From Aporhodopirellula rubra (GTDB lineage: Bacteria; Planctomycetota; Planctomycetia; Pirellulales; Pirellulaceae), in the NCBI RefSeq assembly GCF_014192335.1, contig NZ_JACHXU010000018.1, positions 111,835 through 175,834 of the forward strand: 64,000 nt of DNA. The letters are read 5' to 3'. The position numbers were made by a program, and so were the translations under genes. Below the pieces are notes generated by a model. That model did not search any database and was not told the DNA's origin. It was given only the letters and a program-made list of their open reading frames with translations. This document shows, piece after piece, positions 62,583 to 64,000 of the stretch. Numbering within the stretch: position 1 is the first letter of the stretch; every line of letters begins with the position of its first letter.

Positions 62583-63752
62583 CTATGCAGCCGCTTTGGC
62601 AGCAGCGGAGTAGAACGAACTGATCGCATCGATCACCCGGACTTGCTCGACTTCGGTCAACGATGGGAAGACCGGAAGGTTGAGCACTTCCTGGCTGGCT
62701 CGTTCGGTTTCGGCCAAACCGTTGTGACGGAACTCCATACCCTCGAAGCACTCTTGTTGGTGCATCGGAATCGGATAATAGATTTCCGAACCGATCTTCC
62801 GTTCGGCCAAATAGCTGCGGAGTTCGTCGCGACGCCCACCGCCCACACGAACCGCATACTGGTTCCAAACGTGGAAGGCATCAGGATCACGAGTCGGCAG
62901 TGTGATTTCGCCGCTGTCAACCAATCCTTTCTCAGTGAGCAAACGGTCGTAGCGGGCCGCAACTGTCGAACGACCTTCGATCGCATCGCCGAGATGGCGG
63001 AGTTTGACCCGCAAAACGGCAGCTTGGAACGTGTCGAGTCGACTGTTGATGCCGACGACTTGGTGGTAGTAGCGAGGTCGCATGCCGTGTCCAGCGAACA
63101 ATCGCAGGCGATCCGCGAATCCATTATCGCTGGTCGTCATCATCCCGCCGTCACCCATGCCGCCAAGGTTCTTGGTCGGATAGAAGCTGAAGCAACCAAC
63201 CGTGCCCCAGCTACCTGCTGGACGCGAGTGATAGGCCGCACCAATCGCTTGGGCAGCGTCTTCGACCACGGGGATGTCATGCCCGGACGCGATTTGACAG
63301 ATTCGGTCGATCTGGGCGCATTGTCCGAACAAGTGGACAGGAATAATCGCTTTGGTTTGATCCGTGATCAGTGATTCGATCGATGCAGGATCGACGTTGA
63401 ACGTGTCAGGGCAAATGTCGGCGAACACGGGAGTCGCACCGAGCCGGGTGATGCAGCTCACCGACGCGAAGAACGTGAACGAAGGCACGATCACTTCATC
63501 GCCAGGCCCGATGTTCAATGCCATCAGGGCCAACAACAACGCGTCGCTGCCCGATGCACAACCGACCACATTGGGAACTTGGCAATAACCGGCGAGTTCC
63601 GTTTCGAGCTCCGTCACATCAGGACCGAAAAGGAATCGACCGCTGTCGAGTACCTCGGTCAAAGCCTCGATAAATTCTTCGCGATGAGGAGCGTTATCGC
63701 GATTGACGTCGAGGAGCGGAACACCGCTAGAAGCTGGGTCTTGTTGGGCCAT
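62583..63752 (-). CDS. DegT/DnrJ/EryC1-family PLP-dependent sugar aminotransferase
   Basis: 389 residues from the ATG at 63752 (GGAAG upstream); the longer frame to 63842 is less likely. Cytoplasmic. Family blocks are clear: FLFGPDVTELETELAGYCQV, CASGSDALLLALMALNIGPG then DEVIVPSFTFFASV, VVEDAAQAIGAAY, and the PLP lysine in SFYPTKNLGGMGDGG (Lys194), followed by RLFAGHGMRPRYYH and YPIPMHQQECF. Such enzymes aminate nucleotide-linked keto-sugars for surface polysaccharide, lipopolysaccharide or glycoprotein glycans. The specific sugar is unknown; the immediate neighbours are not biosynthetic, and the gene may start a cluster lying beyond the window. Confidence 0.93.
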   Translation of the reverse strand: MAQQDPASSGVPLLDVNRDNAPHREEFIEALTEVLDSGRFLFGPDVTELETELAGYCQVPNVVGCASGSDALLLALMALNIGPGDEVIVPSFTFFASVSCITRLGATPVFADICPDTFNVDPASIESLITDQTKAIIPVHLFGQCAQIDRICQIASGHDIPVVEDAAQAIGAAYHSRPAGSWGTVGCFSFYPTKNLGGMGDGGMMTTSDNGFADRLRLFAGHGMRPRYYHQVVGINSRLDTFQAAVLRVKLRHLGDAIEGRSTVAARYDRLLTEKGLVDSGEITLPTRDPDAFHVWNQYAVRVGGGRRDELRSYLAERKIGSEIYYPIPMHQQECFEGMEFRHNGLAETERASQEVLNLPVFPSLTEVEQVRVIDAISSFYSAAAKAAA

Positions 63753-64000
63753 GAGAGTAATCTTCCGTGAATATTTGAGTGAAAAAACCCGAAATTCCGT
63801 TTTCGGCTTGCCCGGGCGGCGTTTCACACCGTGAGCACTCAACTCCCCTGTTTACGCCCCTCGCCACCCACGGGTCAAGAGAAAAACGATTCGCATTCAC
63901 GAAATGGGTGCATGACCGGGTTTGCAGCTTGAATTGGGGTCGGCTTAGAATCTCCGGTGATTTACAATCTCGAGCGTACAGCAGGGGAAGCTAGGGGCTT

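Overview
The window looks like a chromosomal segment of a marine planctomycete, probably Pirellulaceae (Rhodopirellula-like). The grounds are two DUF1559 prepilin-like genes, six S1-sulfatase modules, a Minf_1886-family protein, a MoxR/DUF58 pair, frequent GTG/TTG starts and long TPR proteins. No rRNA or phage genes and no CRISPR array were seen. This is a reading by eye; no database search was possible.

Layout. 0-7.9 kb: an MFS transporter cut by the window edge (minus), a two-domain parvulin/SurA-like isomerase with a clear terminator, a hemerythrin-like protein, a planctomycete hypothetical protein, and a MoxR-DUF58 pair (minus). 7.9-34 kb: a large catabolic locus for what I infer to be a sulfated galactan (carrageenan-like). 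In transcription order its minus-strand part reads: SSS symporter, DUF1559 protein, cytosolic FAD oxidoreductase, clan GH-A beta-galactosidase-like enzyme, GH110, sulfatase, GH110-sulfatase fusion, secreted FAD oxidoreductase, sulfatase. On the plus strand are a XylR/AraC-type regulator, a GH16 enzyme with an F5/8C-like module nested in its catalytic fold, and a five-bladed-propeller glycosidase, followed by a convergent sulfatase. 34-44.6 kb: ycaQ-like gene, an unrecognised membrane-anchored protein, a degenerate DUF1559 gene, and a divergent TPR / SNF2-helicase pair. 44.7-46.6 kb: an IS1380-like insertion sequence with terminal repeats and a CTAG duplication. 46.7-52.8 kb: a second small carbohydrate island (GH28 plus sulfatase operon, beta-helix protein, gene fragment). 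53-64 kb: tRNA-Arg(CCT), a sugar isomerase-like gene, a RicT/PSP1 gene, a Minf_1886 gene, an exported methyltransferase-like protein, then a minus-strand TPR-ExbB-ExbD-cyclase-repeat operon and a DegT/DnrJ/EryC1 aminotransferase.

How it fits together. The main observation beyond gene calls is a 30-bp element made of two TGCG-centred half-sites exactly 21 bp apart. I found it five times: upstream of the secreted FAD oxidoreductase, twice upstream of the DUF1559 gene, between the symporter and the regulator, and upstream of the GH16 operon. Four of the five copies have the same orientation relative to the likely target gene. The 21-bp direct-repeat geometry is typical of AraC/XylR-family regulators, so these are the likely operators of the regulator at 28.4 kb and they define a regulon spanning 12-30 kb. 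GH16 would cut the polymer, sulfatases remove sulfate esters, GH110 cut alpha-1,3-galactosidic bonds, the GH-A enzyme cut beta-galactosidic bonds, and the symporter import products. The substrate is an inference from family membership.
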